DNA of 15,565 nucleotides from Paludibacter sp. (GTDB taxonomy: Bacteria > Bacteroidota > Bacteroidia > Bacteroidales > Paludibacteraceae), in NCBI GenBank assembly GCA_028748945.1, contig JAQTOL010000021.1:1-15565 (forward strand). The letters are read 5' to 3'. Below are positions 15,443 to 15,565 of the stretch, one piece after another (position 1 is the first letter of the stretch; each line of letters opens with the position of its first letter). The notes under the pieces are model-generated. The model had not been told where the DNA came from and searched no databases. It worked only from the letters and a program-made list of their open reading frames with translations. The translations under genes and the position numbers were made by a program.

Positions 15443-15565
15443 CTAGTGTCCGGTTGTTGAGCCGGGATATGTTCTGAAATACTTTATTATAAGCCATTTC
15501 AGAGGTTTTAAAAATTTTTCGATTTGAATTTTTTCTTGAAATTTGCCCGAAATTAAAATTTTGGG
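15443..15565. mobile_element. Possible outer end of an insertion sequence (partial)
   Basis: From CACTAGTGTCCGGTT (about 15441-15455) to the window edge the sequence is non-coding. It carries a perfect 8-bp inverted repeat (15473-15480 with 15496-15503) and then a very AT-rich run. CTAGTGTCCGGTT resembles IS termini I associate with Bacteroidetes IS4-like elements, but this is from memory and no transposase is visible. It could equally be an ordinary gene leader. Confidence 0.3.

Noticed and set aside
1..15565. CRISPR arrays, tRNA or rRNA genes, phage genes
   Set aside because: I saw no regularly spaced repeats, no cloverleaf-like sequence and no phage-type genes by eye.

Overview
The window looks like a chromosomal stretch from a member of the Bacteroidota, most likely Bacteroidales or Marinilabiliales (inference). 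Genes lack clear Shine-Dalgarno sites. Several have a Bacteroidetes-type -7 box (TAnnTTTG) upstream. Secreted proteins carry signal peptides ending in AQ/GQ. The set of families (DUF4294, PorQ-like barrels, helix-hairpin-helix/beta-barrel fusions, a Nudix-type AraR regulator) is typical of that phylum. DNA is AT-rich throughout and I see no sharp change in composition.

Left part (1-3786, + strand): the 3' portion of an RluD-type 23S rRNA pseudouridine synthase, interrupted by an in-frame TAA; a 100-bp inverted-repeat element; D-alanine--D-alanine ligase (ddl); a polyprenyl diphosphate synthase; and an unrecognised helical protein. The ligase and the prenyl synthase serve cell-wall precursor and isoprenoid synthesis.

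Middle part (3886-7620): a secreted DUF4294 protein on the minus strand is divergent from two + strand envelope genes. These are a small PorQ-like outer-membrane barrel and a 689-residue protein with a signal peptide, ComEA-like helix-hairpin-helix repeats and a long beta-barrel-like C-terminus. The function of this pair is unknown and it is the least explained part of the window.

Selenium operon (10363-7651, minus strand): mnmH (selU), yedF and selD, closely spaced. SelD makes selenophosphate, MnmH uses it to put 2-selenouridine into tRNA wobble positions, and YedF (TusA + DsrE-like) probably handles sulfur or selenium transfer. No selenocysteine genes (selA, selB, selC) are in the window, and this SelD has Cys, not Sec.

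Sugar region (10469-15381): a secreted alpha/beta hydrolase on the minus strand, then, after a 401-bp divergent intergenic region with a promoter and inverted repeats, a secreted GH2 enzyme with both catalytic glutamates and the N-x-K motif of beta-glucuronidases. A strong terminator follows. Next come a Nudix-domain transcriptional regulator of the NrtR/AraR type with a degenerate Nudix box, and araD (L-ribulose-5-phosphate 4-epimerase). Together they suggest breakdown of a glucuronic-acid- and arabinose-containing plant polysaccharide (inference). The window ends in non-coding DNA with a perfect 18-bp palindrome and what may be the outer edge of an insertion sequence.
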